Part shown: in pieces, positions 37,046-46,400 of the stretch
Position numbering within the stretch: position 1 is the first letter of the stretch
Layout of the letters: the number at the start of each line of letters is the position of its first letter
Source: Planctomycetota bacterium
GTDB lineage: Bacteria; Planctomycetota; Phycisphaerae; UBA1845; UTPLA1
NCBI GenBank assembly: GCA_003576905.1
Contig: QEVG01000010.1
Location: 62,001 to 126,000 of the forward strand
DNA length: 64,000 bases
Direction: 5' to 3'
The notes under the pieces: generated by a model
What the model was told of the DNA's origin: nothing
The model's input: the letters and a program-made list of their open reading frames with translations, nothing else
Databases searched by the model: none
Translations under genes and position numbers: made by a program

Positions 37046-37160
37046 CGCCGGCGCGCGGCCTGCGGCAGGTGTCTGCATAATGGCATCTCCCCGCGCCGAA
37101 AACCGACGCCCTCTTTGCGGCGGTCGTCACAAAAAAATCTGAACGAAGCCTCCGCACGGG

Positions 37161-37173
37161 TGCAACTGTTTCG
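37161..37173. promoter_or_regulatory. LacI-type operator copy 6 (lacI-type gene, distal)
   Basis: TGCAACTGTTTCG, two mismatches from the 13-base palindrome. Half-sites GTTTCA (37180-37185) and GAAAC (37195-37199) follow. It lies 132 bases upstream of copy 7, which could permit looping across the lacI-type promoter. Confidence 0.5.
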
Positions 37174-37255
37174 TAAATCGTTTCACGACTGGACGAAACG
37201 CCAATCCAGCTTTCATGCCGGAGTCGCCTCATACGCTATTCGAGAGGGCAGTTCA

Positions 37256-37284
37256 TTGACCCGAAGTTAGATTTGTGCTAACTT
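37256..37284 (+). promoter_or_regulatory. Promoter of the LacI-family gene
   Basis: TTGACC (37256-37261) and TAACTT (37279-37284) with a 17-base spacer. The predicted start, near 37291, falls at the edge of operator copy 7. Confidence 0.6.
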
Positions 37285-37292
37285 GTTGGTGA

Positions 37293-37305
37293 TGAAACAG
37301 TTTCT
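37293..37305. promoter_or_regulatory. LacI-type operator copy 7 (autoregulatory)
   Basis: TGAAACAGTTTCT, one mismatch from the palindrome, covering about +2 to +14 of the predicted lacI-type transcript. This is a classic blocking position. A half-site GTTTCA lies at 37325-37330. Confidence 0.65.
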
Positions 37306-37365
37306 GATACGTTCTTCAGACAGCGTTTCATCCGCAACCTGAATCGCCCTCCGCGGGAAGCTTTT

Positions 37366-38442
37366 ATGGGCTCCGTCAGGCAGATCGCGAAAGTCACCGG
37401 CGTCTCCATCACGACGGTCTCGAGGGCTCTTAACAACGACCCGTCCGTTCATCCCAGAACGCGCGAGCAGATACTCGCCGTCGCCAATCGAACCGGATAC
37501 GCACCCAACATCGGCCGCCGCGTTACCACGCAGATCGGTTTCGCCTACACGCAGGAAATGACCATCTCGCATCCCTATGACGCCGCCGTTCTGGAAGGCG
37601 TTGTGCGCGGGCTGGATGAATGCCACTACGACCTCGTCGTTCTCAACATGCAGCGCGACAAGCGACCGGGCGAATCGTTTACCCAGTTCTTCATGCGACG
37701 CGGGGTGCGCGGCGTCGTCATCCGCACCATGGCGGCGACCCGCCATGTCTGCGAGGCCATCGCCGAGGAGGGCTTTCCTCACGTCGTGGTCAGCGAACGG
37801 TTTGATTCGCCGAACGTCAACTGCATTGACTGCGATTCACGCCCGGACAGCCAGCGCGCCGTCGAATACCTCCTCGCCCTGGGACATCGACGAATCGCCT
37901 TCGCCATGCACAACATTCCCGACCGAGACCATCTCGATCGGTTTGACGGTTATCAGCAGGCGCTTGCCAATCACGGACTGCCTATCGAGCAGGAACTGAT
38001 CTTCCGCCAGCCCTTCACGCTCTCGGGCGGCGCCACGGTCATCGAAATGCTCTTCAGCCTGCCGAACAGGCCGACTGCCGTCTTCTTCGCGGATCCCCTT
38101 CTGGGGGTCGGCGCCGTCAAGAAGGCCCACGCACTCGGCATCAATATCCCGGAAGACCTTTCCATCATCGGCTTCGACGACACTGACATGCGCTTCGCCG
38201 TGCATCCGACGTTGACGGCCGTCTGCCAGGACGCCCGGTGCCTCGGCTATGAAGCCGCGATGTGGCTGACGCGCGTCGTTGCAGAGCCGACCCAGCGCGG
38301 AATCCATCGCACGATTCCCACGTTTTTTGAAATCAACGACTCGACCGGGGCGTCCCGAGGTCGACAGGACGATGGCCACGCCGCGACGGATTCCCCGCCG
38401 CGGCGAAATGGCTCGGGACGCGTTCGCAGCGGACTAAAATGA
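37366..38442 (+). CDS. LacI-family transcriptional regulator
   Basis: 358 residues, normal length for the family. The N-terminal HTH (about 1-50: VRQIAKVTGVSITTVSRAL) with hinge region is followed by a periplasmic-binding-protein-like sensor domain (IGFAYTQEM, GVVIRTMAA, VVSERFDSPNVNCIDCD, SIIGFDDTDMRFAVHPTLT). It would bind a palindromic operator as a dimer and respond to a sugar. The window contains seven copies of a matching palindrome upstream of glucanase genes and of this gene, so it is the likely local regulator with autoregulation. The inducer may be a laminarin oligosaccharide or glucose (inferred). The C-terminal tail from about 330 is polar and may be disordered. Its stop overlaps the next gene's ATG. 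Confidence 0.93.
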   Translation: MGSVRQIAKVTGVSITTVSRALNNDPSVHPRTREQILAVANRTGYAPNIGRRVTTQIGFAYTQEMTISHPYDAAVLEGVVRGLDECHYDLVVLNMQRDKRPGESFTQFFMRRGVRGVVIRTMAATRHVCEAIAEEGFPHVVVSERFDSPNVNCIDCDSRPDSQRAVEYLLALGHRRIAFAMHNIPDRDHLDRFDGYQQALANHGLPIEQELIFRQPFTLSGGATVIEMLFSLPNRPTAVFFADPLLGVGAVKKAHALGINIPEDLSIIGFDDTDMRFAVHPTLTAVCQDARCLGYEAAMWLTRVVAEPTQRGIHRTIPTFFEINDSTGASRGRQDDGHAATDSPPRRNGSGRVRSGLK

Positions 38443-39572
38443 GACACAGGCCCGGGGGGGCGCGAGTACAGCCAGTGATGCAATGCGGCCCAAACATAAG
38501 ACGTTGTAAATCCGGCTGGGTCCGGCGGGGCCCAGCATCGAGGTCCGCAGGGACGCACACAAGCGCCTTTTCCCTCGTCGAGCTTCTGGTGGTCATCTCG
38601 ATCATCTCGCTCCTGCTCGCCATTCTTCTTCCCGCTCTTTCGTCCGCCCGGGAGAAAGGCAAGATGGTCAAGTGCCTTGGCAACATGCGCAGCATCGCCC
38701 AGTCTTCGACGAATTTCCTGGCGGCGAACGGGCGATTCCAACTCGTCTCCGACGAAGTCGGCGTAAACGCCGCGGATCCCGATCGCACGACCTACGGTTA
38801 CCTTGGCGAGGAACTGCTCGCCTGGCCCGTAGCCCTGGGGCGCATGGACGGGTCGGTAAACGCCAACTGGGACTGGGGCGTTCGTGCCTCGACCTATGGC
38901 GAAGCGAAGGGAAAGCAGGGCCGTCTCGCACTCAAGTCGGCACTGGAATGGGCCGTGTGTCCTTCCGACCAGATCCGAATCGCATCGGCTTACTATCCGC
39001 GCAACAAGGGCGGAGACAACAACGGACTCAAGGGCGAAGGCGACCCGGCCGACCCGCGAAACTCTCCCGGAGATTCATACTGGGGACTTCTGAGCTACGG
39101 ACTTAATGAGGACATCGTCGGCGCTGAAGTCTCCGAGAGCAGAAACTCCCCGGCGTGCTGGCGGCGCGTCAACAGCGGAAGTTCAACGATCGGCTGCCGC
39201 GGCGAATTCGTCTACCCGCCGGCGAGCCCGTGCGGTGGCGATGAAGGTCGAAGGCTTCGCGGCATCATGGAGCGAATCTTTCAACCGAGCAACGTAGGTC
39301 TCGTCTTCGAGGCCGGTCGTGATTTTGAGGATTCCAGCGACGCGGGTTTCGCGAACCTGGTGACCACGGCTCTCGCCAACGGTCCGTACCTTTCCGACTT
39401 CCAGCAGTTTCACCAGGCCCGCATGCCAAGCGCTCGACATCCGCGCGGGGCCCTTAATGTGCTTTATGCCGACTTTCACGGTGGTACGACTTATCCGGCC
39501 AAGTTCCACCCGACCAACCGATTACCGACGCAGTATGCCCCCCAGGTGCGCGTTTCGCCTTATCGGCCGTGA
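38439..39572 (+). CDS. Type II/IV pseudopilin-like protein translationally coupled to the LacI gene
   Basis: 377 residues. The prepilin cleavage and methylation motif is AFSLVELLVVISIIS (about 43-57), followed by a hydrophobic helix and the phrase LPALSSAREKGKMVKCLGN typical of planctomycete DUF1559-like pilins. The C-terminus ends in a RHPRGALNVLYADFHGG element resembling the family's H-x-ADGH motif. The long basic N-terminus before the motif (about 42 residues) suggests the true start might be later, for example ATG 38478. The annotated ATG overlaps the LacI stop by four bases (ATGA), implying translational coupling. Such proteins are thought to be secretion or surface pseudopilins. The link to the glucan locus is by position only. 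Confidence 0.82.
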   Translation: MRHRPGGARVQPVMQCGPNIRRCKSGWVRRGPASRSAGTHTSAFSLVELLVVISIISLLLAILLPALSSAREKGKMVKCLGNMRSIAQSSTNFLAANGRFQLVSDEVGVNAADPDRTTYGYLGEELLAWPVALGRMDGSVNANWDWGVRASTYGEAKGKQGRLALKSALEWAVCPSDQIRIASAYYPRNKGGDNNGLKGEGDPADPRNSPGDSYWGLLSYGLNEDIVGAEVSESRNSPACWRRVNSGSSTIGCRGEFVYPPASPCGGDEGRRLRGIMERIFQPSNVGLVFEAGRDFEDSSDAGFANLVTTALANGPYLSDFQQFHQARMPSARHPRGALNVLYADFHGGTTYPAKFHPTNRLPTQYAPQVRVSPYRP

Positions 39573-39767
39573 CCTTACCGGGACTACCATTGGGAGGGCG
39601 TTTTCAGGGACAATCGTGATCGAAAACCCGAAGGTCGCCGCACTCAAACCAACGAACGCCGGCGCCGCCGGCGGATGCGCGACCCATCGAAAAGACCCGC
39701 AATGCCGATTGCCGGCACGCGAACTAGCCGCGACCGCAGCATCCACACTTGATGAGGAGAGAAAGAA

Positions 39768-42700
39768 ATGGCCGCTTTACGACAGCCCGTTATCACACTC
39801 GCTCTTGCATGCCTGATTGCCATGCTACCGACCAGCCCGCTTGTCGCGCAGGCGCTCGACGAAGACTTCAACACCGTTACCGGCAGCGGCGGCGGCCCGA
39901 TTCATTCCGGACCGGGCTTCATGCTGATCGACGACTGGGATTCCGGCATCCTCGGTGAAAACGCTTTCGCGGGCACCGAAGGCAACAGCCGTTTCGGCTC
40001 GGTCTCGGCCTCGGGCGTCGTCTTGGGCGGCGTAAGCGGAACCGGCGCGGGCCGCATCGAGGTTTCGGGAGTGTCATTCGAATTGCTCTCCGAGGATTTC
40101 ACGAACGCCACCGGGATCGGCGGCGGACCCTTCCTCGTCGGCAACGGATCGCCCGACACATTCAACTTCACGACCGACTGGGATGACGGAATCACTGGCG
40201 AAGCCGCGTTCGGCGGTACCTTCGGCGGTGCGGTCCTTGTCGGGGACATGTCGGCCCAGGCCCTTACCAGCGGCGGCGTTAGCGGAGGCGCGGGACAAAT
40301 CGCCGTCACAAACGTCAATCTGCTCGGCGGAAATTGGTACGCCGGCCTTCAGTGGGACGTCGGCCAGTTTCCTGGCGCGACGCCCCTGGTCAATGCCGGT
40401 TTCGAGGCGGGCGGCGTCGGCATCGGTATTCCAAACTGGACGACCGCCGGAAACGTGTACACCGAAGACGACTTCCCGCGTACCGGAATCCGCGTGGCCA
40501 AGATGTTCGGCACATTCCCTGGCAATTCGAGTTTCTATCAGGACCTCCCGGCCCAGCCCGGCCAGACCTGGGAACTCGACGTGTTCAGCCGCCACAACGC
40601 GGGCGACAGCATTTCCGCAAACGCCAACACCGTGACGATGACCATTCAGTTCCGCGACTCCGGCGGAATCGTGATCGGCAGCACGACGGCCACCATTCTT
40701 TCGAACGCCTCTCCGCTCAATACCTGGATCGACAACACGCCGATCTCGCTGACGGCTCCGGCGGGAACCACTTCCGCGCGGGCACTCTTTACTTTCGTAC
40801 AGGTCGGTTTTGCCGGCGGCGCGGGATTCCTCGATGACGCTACCTTCAAGGTTATCGCCGGTCCAAATCCCGTTGACCTGGCCAACTTTTCGCTGACCGC
40901 CGCGATCAAGGGAACGGCGAACGCCGGAGCGGGCGAGGTCCTGGGCAATTATCAGCTTCGCATTGAGGACGCCGACGGCGATCGGCTCATTTTCCACGGA
41001 CTCGCCACCAGCGGCTATCAGACCATCGGCGGACTGCTTTCCACGGCCGTCGAAGCTGACTCGACCGGCACACCCGCATCCAACGTGTTTGACGCCAGTT
41101 CTTCAAGCTTTCGCGTGGTCGTCGCCTTTGACAACGACGCCGCCACGCCCTGGGGCACGGGCGGAAAGATCAACGTCGACAATCTGCTCCTCAGCAATTC
41201 GATCTCCAGCGGCAGCGCCTGGTATGCCGGGCTCTTCTGGGATGAACTGAGCGCCGAAATCACGGATCCCAGCCAATGGATTCTCTCGGCCGACATCCTG
41301 GGAGGCACGGTCGGCGGCGCATACGAGTTGCGACTCGAAGCGTTCAAGCTCATCGAAGCCGGACTCAACCAGGACTTTGAAACCGCTACCGGCGTCGGCG
41401 GTGACATCCTGCTCGACGGTCCTGGAATCGACGGGGGCCAGACGTTCGGCTTTACGACCAACTACGACGAAGGCATCACCGGCGCCGGCGCCTTCGGTGG
41501 CGTATTCGGGCTGATCGACACGCAATTCGGACCGGTCATCGCCGCTGAGGCAACGACCACCGACGGCAATCCCGGCAAGGCCGGTCAAATCCGGGTCGAG
41601 AACATGGTGGTCGGCCCCGGCGCGGGCTGGTTCGCCGGACTTGACTTCGGTGGCCAGGCCCTTGCCTCGCAGGACCTCAGCCAGGTCATTCTCACTGCGG
41701 ATATCCGCGGCACGATCCCCATGTCGGGCGGATTCTACGGCGATTACGAGCTGCGCATCGAAGACGCGCAGGGCGATCGCCTGTATTTCCCGATGGTGGC
41801 CGACGGCACATGGCAATCGGTCGGCGGCCCGCTCAGCACCGCGCTGGAGGGCCCCGCCCTGAGCGGATCGGGAGACGGCAACTTCGACCTCGACTCCCCC
41901 AGCTACACCGTCGTGGTGTCGTTCATTAATCCCGAGCTGACGTGGTTTTTCGGCGGCATCCTGACCGTCGACAATCTCTATCTCACTCCAATTACCGTGG
42001 GCACCGAAATCGGACGCGTGTCGTTCTTCGGCACGTCGAACGGCTCCTTCCAGAGCGTAGGTGGCGCACTGTCAGACGGTGTCACCAACCTGGGTGACTA
42101 CAATCAGGATTTCTCGACGGCCAGCCTGACCGGGGGAGGCAACTACGGCGGCGGAACGGCAAACTGGGACGACGGTCTGGTCGGCGAAAACGCCTTCTTC
42201 GGAACTTTCGGAAATGCCGTCAACGGCGGTGGCGGCTCCGCACAGGCCTGCCCGTCGTGCGGCGTCGGTGGCACGAAGGCCGGACAGCTCTCGGTCACGA
42301 GCGTCACTCCCAATACGGGCGGATGGTTCGCCGGCGTATTCTTCGAGAATGTCCGCGCAGACCTCACCGGCGACCTCAGCCAGGTCATCCTCTCGGCGGA
42401 TATCAGGGGGACGGCGAACGCCGGGGCGGGCGAAATGCTCGGCACGTATTTCCTCCGCATCGAGGATGACAGTTTAACGGCACTCACGTTCACCGTCACC
42501 GCGAACGGCTCCTTCCAAAGCGTCGGCGGACCGCTGTCCACTGCGACACTCGAAGTGATACCCGGCGGCGACGCGATATTTGAGTTCGACCAGGCGGATT
42601 ACAACATCACCATCGGCTTCGTCGGGACGTCCACCAATTGGGGCACCGGCGGCACGCTCACCTTCGACAATGTCTTCCTCACCGGAGTCTCGCTTGACGA

Positions 42701-42995
42701 CGCGGACGCCTACACGGTTACCGTGACTTTTGACGACGAAATTGCCACGTGGGGAACCAACGGTACGCTTACGGTCGACAATCTCTTCCTCGGCGTGGTC
42801 GCCCTGGGCGATATGAACTGCGACGCCGCGCTGGACTATGACGACGTAAGCGCCTTCGTCCTGGCCTTGGTCGATCCTGCGGGATACGCCGCGACCTACC
42901 CGGGCTGCGACATCAACAACGGCGACGTAAACGAGGACGGGTTCGTAAACGGACTGGACATCGAGCCCTTTGTTGAACTCCTCACCGGGCAGTAA
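39768..42995 (+). CDS. Giant secreted repeat protein with dockerin-like tail
   Basis: 1075 residues. A signal peptide (ITLALACLIAMLPTSPLVAQA) is followed by alternating repeats. Repeat A occurs about four times (near residues 29, 107, 535, 780) and carries DFxxATGxGGG followed by a WDxGIxGExAFGG-type phrase. Repeat B occurs three times in full (near 370, 640, 870) and carries ADIRGTANAGAG-like, LRIEDxxGDRL and a closing TVDNLFL phrase. A CBM4/9-like domain (VNAGFEAGGVGIGIPNW) lies about 208-365. The dockerin-like pair (DMNCDAALDYDDVSAF, DVNEDGFVNGLDIEPF) ends the protein. No catalytic motif is seen. The ribosome site GGAGAG lies eight bases before the ATG. Probably a surface or matrix glycan-binding protein. 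Confidence 0.85.
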   Translation: MAALRQPVITLALACLIAMLPTSPLVAQALDEDFNTVTGSGGGPIHSGPGFMLIDDWDSGILGENAFAGTEGNSRFGSVSASGVVLGGVSGTGAGRIEVSGVSFELLSEDFTNATGIGGGPFLVGNGSPDTFNFTTDWDDGITGEAAFGGTFGGAVLVGDMSAQALTSGGVSGGAGQIAVTNVNLLGGNWYAGLQWDVGQFPGATPLVNAGFEAGGVGIGIPNWTTAGNVYTEDDFPRTGIRVAKMFGTFPGNSSFYQDLPAQPGQTWELDVFSRHNAGDSISANANTVTMTIQFRDSGGIVIGSTTATILSNASPLNTWIDNTPISLTAPAGTTSARALFTFVQVGFAGGAGFLDDATFKVIAGPNPVDLANFSLTAAIKGTANAGAGEVLGNYQLRIEDADGDRLIFHGLATSGYQTIGGLLSTAVEADSTGTPASNVFDASSSSFRVVVAFDNDAATPWGTGGKINVDNLLLSNSISSGSAWYAGLFWDELSAEITDPSQWILSADILGGTVGGAYELRLEAFKLIEAGLNQDFETATGVGGDILLDGPGIDGGQTFGFTTNYDEGITGAGAFGGVFGLIDTQFGPVIAAEATTTDGNPGKAGQIRVENMVVGPGAGWFAGLDFGGQALASQDLSQVILTADIRGTIPMSGGFYGDYELRIEDAQGDRLYFPMVADGTWQSVGGPLSTALEGPALSGSGDGNFDLDSPSYTVVVSFINPELTWFFGGILTVDNLYLTPITVGTEIGRVSFFGTSNGSFQSVGGALSDGVTNLGDYNQDFSTASLTGGGNYGGGTANWDDGLVGENAFFGTFGNAVNGGGGSAQACPSCGVGGTKAGQLSVTSVTPNTGGWFAGVFFENVRADLTGDLSQVILSADIRGTANAGAGEMLGTYFLRIEDDSLTALTFTVTANGSFQSVGGPLSTATLEVIPGGDAIFEFDQADYNITIGFVGTSTNWGTGGTLTFDNVFLTGVSLDDADAYTVTVTFDDEIATWGTNGTLTVDNLFLGVVALGDMNCDAALDYDDVSAFVLALVDPAGYAATYPGCDINNGDVNEDGFVNGLDIEPFVELLTGQ

Positions 42996-43025
42996 CGCCT
43001 CGCTCGGATATTGCTAGCCATCCAG

Positions 43026-43071
43026 ACGCGGGACCGGTTCGCCTTCACGGGCGGCCGGTCCCGTGTTCTTT
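43026..43071 (+). terminator. Rho-independent terminator after the repeat protein gene
   Basis: CGGGACCGG (43029-43037) pairs perfectly with CCGGTCCCG (43055-43063) around a 17-base loop, extended by three more pairs, and is followed by GTTCTTTC. The T-run is short. Confidence 0.75.
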
Positions 43072-43297
43072 CACAGTCAAAGGCCAAAACAGGTGCAGCC
43101 CGTTTTCCAGGGGGCGAACCGATTTCAAAACCTGTCGTTCCGCAATCCGTTGGCAACGGTCGTTCTAAACCCAAGTGCGCAATGCGTCCTGCCCGACGCG
43201 GCACTGCGATTACCTGACGATAGTGACGGGTTGAATGTGGTACGGCGCTCCGATTTGATGGTCAAATCCCTGCGTCCGAAAACGACAGCGAAAGCGA

Positions 43298-43327
43298 TTG
43301 CCTGCGGCGCGGCATTTCGGATATCAT
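43298..43327 (+). promoter_or_regulatory. Weak candidate promoter of the CotH/lamin-tail gene
   Basis: TTGCCT (43298-43303) and TATCAT (43322-43327), 18 bases apart, in an otherwise featureless stretch from 43072. Same -10 and spacing as the PEP-CTERM gene promoter at 27488. Confidence 0.35.
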
Positions 43328-43406
43328 GTGTGGCTTAGCTGAAGGACGGTTCTTTAAAGGGCCAATTGGAAGCAATTCCACAATGAATATTCGGGGGAGA
43401 AGGCGT

Positions 43407-46400
43407 GTGAACATGTCGCGCTGCCGGTTCGCGGTTGCATTCTGCGCCTTCCTGATACTTTGTCCGCTCTCGACGCTGGCAGGCACACCCTGCCCGGAGT
43501 TGGTTATCTCCGAGTTCATGGCGAAGAATGTCCGCGGGCTCAAGGACGCCGACGGAACCTTTCAGGACTGGATTGAGATTCACAACCCTTGCACGAGTTC
43601 CGTGGATCTCGACGGCTGGTATCTGACCGACGACGCGGGAAACCCGACGAAATGGCGATTTCCCTCGGTGCAGATTGTGCGAGGCGATTTCCTCGTCGTC
43701 TTCGCATCGGGAAAGAACCTCGCCACGGCGGGTCAGGAGCTGCACACCAACTTCGAGCTGAACACGGACGGCGAGTATCTCGCGCTCATCAGGCCCGATG
43801 GTGTGACTGTCGCCCATGAATTCTCCCCGCGATACCCGGAACAGTTTCTGGACGTCTCGTTCGGCTCGCCGCAATCAGTCGAGAACCTGGTCGATATCGG
43901 TGACTCGGGCACATTCCATGTCCCGACGCTGGACGATGCCGCCCTTGGGACCGACTGGACCGCGGGCACCTTCGATGACGCCGCGTGGACCGTCGGTGAG
44001 TCCGGCTTCGGGTTTCTCGCTTCCACGAACACCCAGTTTGACGTCACCTATTTCAAGGCGAACATCGCCGTCAGCTCGCTGGCCATCGCCGAGTCCGTTA
44101 TCTCCAATCCTTCGAATCAGACCAGCGTTGTCACTGCCTCGGCACCTGTCATCAACTACCTCAACACCGGCGGAACGGCCAGATTCGGCTCCGACTCCCC
44201 GTTTCCCGGCACGACCATTGGAACCAATGTAGATGACTTTGTGCTGCTTGTAACCGGATCGGTCGTGATACCATCGCCGGGCGACTGGACCTTCGGCGTC
44301 AACAGCGACGACGGCTTCAGCCTCGAGCTTACGAATGGCCCCACGAACTTTTTCATGTCGTTTCCCAACCCTCGTGGACCGGCCGACACGCTTTCCGTGT
44401 TCAATGTGACCGAACCCGGCTCGTACAATGTCAGGCTCGTCTTTTACGAGCGCGGCGGAGGGGCGGAAGTGGAGTTGTTCGCCGCCGCCGGAAGTCACGG
44501 CGCTTTTAACTCCAATTTCAAGCTCGTCGGCGACACCGCAAACGGCGGACTCAGCGTCGTCGGCTTCGGTGGAGACGTCCGAACCGACGTCCAGCCGGAA
44601 ATGCACAACGTCAATTCGTCTTTCTGGACCCGCCTGCCTTTCACCATGGGCGACCCGTCGGGCGTCACGTCGCTTCTCCTCCGCGCACGATACGAAGATG
44701 GATTCGTCGCATACCTCAACGGACAGGAAGTCGCCCGCCGGAATGCGCCCCCGTCCATTACCTGGAGCTCCGCCGCCGATTCCGATCGCCCGCTGAACCT
44801 TGCATTTTTCAACGAGACGATTGACCTGGGGGCTTCGATTCCGCTGCTTGCCAATGGCTCCAACGTGCTCTCGGTCCACGGGCTCAATGACAGCGCGGCG
44901 GACAACGAGTTCCTGATGGTCCCACGACTCCTGTCAATCGAGGGCGAAATCGATCCCGATGTGCGCCAGTATTTCACGACGCCGACACCCGCCACATTCA
45001 ACAACCAGGGATATCCAGCCTTTGCGGGAAGTGTGCAATACTCCACGCCCAACGGGCTCTTCGTCGACCCCTTCAGCGTTTCGATATCGACCGGCTCCCC
45101 TACCGCCATCATCCGATACACCCTTGATGGAACCGTTCCCACCGAAACGAATGGACTCTTGTATTCCGCGCCGCTTGCCGTATCTGCTACGACGCGAATC
45201 CGCGCTCGCGCCTTTGAGACGGGACTCGCCCCCGGTCCGGTCTCCTCGAGGGTCTATACGCGGATGGATTCCGCCCTGACGAGCTTCAGTTCCGATTTAC
45301 CAGTGGTCGTGGTCGAGAACTTTGGCGGCGGCATCCCGCCGCAGGACGACAAGCAGACCGCGCATGTATCCATCTTCACCCCCGATACAAGCGGGCGCAC
45401 CTGGCTGACGCAGCCGGCGGTCGTCAGCGTCCGCGCCGGAATAAACGTGCGCGGATCCAGCACCGCCGGGCAGCCCAAACCCAACCTCGCCGTCGAGGCG
45501 CGTGATGAAGACGACGAGGATCGAGACGTGGCCGTGCTGGGAATGCCCGCCGACTCGGACTGGATACTCTACGCCCCGTATCACTTCGACCGGGCGCTCA
45601 TCCGCAATGCGTTCGTATTCGCGCTCAGTAACGAGATCGGACGGTACGCGGTCCGCACGCGCTTTGTCGAAGTGTATCTCAACGCCAACGGCGGCGACCT
45701 CTCCAATTCCGACTACTACGGCGTGTACGTGCTCATGGAGAAGATCAAGCGGGGAGCCGACCGCGTCAACATCGAGGAACTTGAGCCGCATCACCACGCC
45801 GAGCCTGAGATCTCAGGGGGGTGGATGCTCAAGATCGACCGGGCGGACCCCGGAGACGTGGGATTCAGTGCCGCCGGCCAGACCCTACGGTACGTCGAGC
45901 CGAAGGAATACGAGGTCGTCGATCAGCAGGCCACGTGGATCAAGGCCTATTTGGACGCCTTCGGAGCCGCGCTCAACGGGCCGGACTTCGCGAATCCTGT
46001 CACCGGGTACGCGCTGTACATCAACCCCGATTCGTGGATTGACCACCACATCATCAACACGATGACGAAGAACGTCGATGCCCTGCGCCTTTCGACGTAC
46101 ATGTTCAAAGACCGCGGGCTGCGCCTCGAAATGGGTCCCGTTTGGGATTTCGACCGCTCCATGGACTCGTACGACGGACGCGACGACGCCACCAACACCT
46201 GGAGCGGCACGGGCGACGCGACCCAGGTATTCAGCTACACATGGTGGAACCGGCTCTTCCTCGATCCCGATTTCATGCAAAAGTGGATCGATCGATGGCA
46301 CGAGCTCCGGCAGGACGCCCTCAGTGTCGCCGGTATGCACGCCATCATCGACGGCATGGCCGCCGAACTGGCCGAGGCGCAGGCCCGAAACTTCGCCGCC

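Noticed and set aside
39590-39660. GTTTTC and GAAAAC near 39.6 kb as a further LacI operator
   Set aside because: Spacing and sequence do not match the 11-base core; it lies in front of the repeat protein but is not a site.
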